Source of the DNA: Lachnospiraceae bacterium
Lineage (GTDB): Bacteria; Bacillota; Clostridia; Lachnospirales; Lachnospiraceae
NCBI GenBank assembly: GCA_003489085.1
Contig: DNJM01000138.1
Location: 7,761-13,848 of the forward strand
DNA length: 6,088 bases
Reading direction: 5' to 3'
The notes beneath the pieces are model-generated. The model had not been told where the DNA came from. It was given only the letters and a program-made list of their open reading frames with translations, and did not search any database. This document shows, piece by piece, positions 5,429 to 6,088 of the stretch. The translations under genes and the position numbers were made by a program. The number at the start of each line of letters is the position of its first letter. Position 1 is the first letter of the stretch.

Positions 5429-5980
5429 TTAACATCCTTTCAGCAGGCTCTTCATCTCCGCAACCGAAGGAATATCTCCTGCACTTTTTCCGTAATGTAT
5501 ATAAGTCAGTTTACGGTTCTCATCCATCACAAAGACAGCCGGCAGCTGCTGCTCATTTCCCTCATAAGCACCATGCTGATATCCGGCTGCAGTTGCCTTC
5601 ACGATCTTTACAATTGTCTTTGCATCTGCCATCTTCAGCATATTCGCGGCGGGTGCAATGGCAAACTCTTTGTAAAGTGCCTGATCCGGATCGCAGATAA
5701 TCGGAAACGGCAGTGCGTCTGCCGTTCCAAGCCGGGCAGCGAGAGCAGCCGGATCGGACTGCAGCACTACCAGTATCTGACCGCCTCCGGCAGTCAACTC
5801 CTTATAGTGTACCTGCACCTGATGAATATCATACTGGCAGAGCGGGCAGCCATAATAACGCAAAAACAGTAACAGCGTACGAGGTGCCTTCTGTGCGGTT
5901 TCTGCCAGCGTAAAGCCTGTTCCAAATGGCGTCTGATAAGAGAAATCCGGCATTACGTCACCAATATTTAGCTTTGTCAT
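5429..5980 (-). CDS. Peroxiredoxin-like (AhpC/TSA-type thioredoxin-fold) protein
   Basis: The protein is 183 residues, cytoplasmic, with no signal peptide. The opening LNIGDVMPDFSYQTPFG is the standard AhpC/TSA entry (G-x-x-x-PDF). Residues 36-50 (LLLFLRYYGCPLCQYD) hold the active-site region with Cys45 and Cys48 as CPLC. This matches the peroxiredoxin-like (AhpC-TSA_2/PRXL2) group, where FLR-x-x-GC-x-x-C replaces the classical PxxxTxxC; a peroxidatic role for Cys45 is therefore likely but not certain. LPAVFVMDENRKLTYIHYGK (about 147-166) is the cis-Pro and final strand region, and the chain ends in Cys183. The start at 5980 is supported by AAAGGAG (5990-5996) 9 nt upstream. It probably reduces peroxides or serves as a thiol oxidoreductase. 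It is transcribed separately from the reductase, which has its own promoter in the 110-bp gap. Confidence 0.88.
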   Translation of the reverse strand: MTKLNIGDVMPDFSYQTPFGTGFTLAETAQKAPRTLLLFLRYYGCPLCQYDIHQVQVHYKELTAGGGQILVVLQSDPAALAARLGTADALPFPIICDPDQALYKEFAIAPAANMLKMADAKTIVKIVKATAAGYQHGAYEGNEQQLPAVFVMDENRKLTYIHYGKSAGDIPSVAEMKSLLKGC

Positions 5981-5989
5981 CTTTTTAAT

Positions 5990-5996
5990 CTCCTTT
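5990..5996 (-). promoter_or_regulatory. Ribosome binding site of the peroxiredoxin-like gene
   Basis: On the minus strand AAAGGAG lies 9 nt before the ATG at 5978-5980. Confidence 0.8.
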
Positions 5997-6032
5997 CCAA
6001 ATCTAAAACATCCATTTTGTGTATTTCTTTTT

Positions 6033-6062
6033 ATAATAGTATAGTTTCTAAACTAACTACAA
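6033..6062 (-). promoter_or_regulatory. Candidate promoter of the peroxiredoxin-like gene with internal inverted repeat
   Basis: On the minus strand there is a -10 TATTAT (6033-6038), an 18-bp spacer and a weak -35 TTGTAG (6057-6062). The spacer contains a perfect inverted repeat TAGTTT-N2-AAACTA (6042-6055), a plausible operator for a dimeric redox or stress repressor such as an HxlR- or MarR-type protein. The regulator is not identifiable here. The TATACT just upstream of TATTAT is an alternative -10. Confidence 0.5.
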
Positions 6063-6088
6063 TATAGCATTTTCCGCACAGAAATACA

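Noticed and set aside
5387..5872. Plus-strand frame of 161 codons
   Set aside because: It is antisense to the peroxiredoxin-like gene, lacks a ribosome binding site and begins inside the reductase promoter.

Overview
The window looks like chromosomal DNA from a Gram-positive anaerobic Clostridia member, most likely Lachnospiraceae (Blautia/Dorea-like). This is inferred from strong AGGAGG-type ribosome binding sites, TTGACA/TATAAT-type promoters, a BlaR1-type sensor, a cysteine-anchored lipoprotein, an SPL-family radical SAM protein and a ferredoxin-tailed aldo/keto reductase. No species can be named from the sequence alone.

Layout. Positions 2-1102 (+) hold the 3' part of a BlaR1-type beta-lactam sensor whose start lies off the left edge. 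Facing it, on the minus strand, is a putative lipoprotein of unknown function (start 2633). Its reading frame is broken near the end by a 10-bp tandem duplication (1242-1261). Removing one copy restores a 513-residue protein ending at 1082; as written, the frame runs on to 984, antisense to the sensor gene. The lipoprotein promoter (2693-2721) carries two copies of a CTTACA-N2-TGTAAG dyad arranged as a 23-bp-arm palindrome. This is the layout expected for a BlaI/MecI/CopY-family repressor. The simplest reading is a beta-lactam-responsive module in which the sensor, with a BlaI-like repressor presumably encoded off-window, controls the lipoprotein.

The rest of the window is on the minus strand: an SPL-like radical SAM protein (2827-3705) ending in a QLSLF sequence that matches the sliding-clamp-binding consensus; a small unrecognised protein (3836-4063) behind a clear sigma-A-type promoter; an aldo/keto reductase with two C-terminal 4Fe-4S motifs (4170-5318); and a peroxiredoxin-like protein (5429-5980). 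The reductase promoter has a 19-bp spacer filled by a dyad, the signature of MerR-family activation. The peroxiredoxin-like gene has an inverted repeat inside its candidate promoter. These genes appear to be mostly separate transcription units rather than one operon. The reductase and peroxiredoxin-like genes suggest redox or electrophile stress functions, but no pathway links them to the BlaR1/lipoprotein pair.

No rRNA, tRNA, CRISPR array or insertion sequence was seen, and there is no gene-free stretch longer than about 300 bases.
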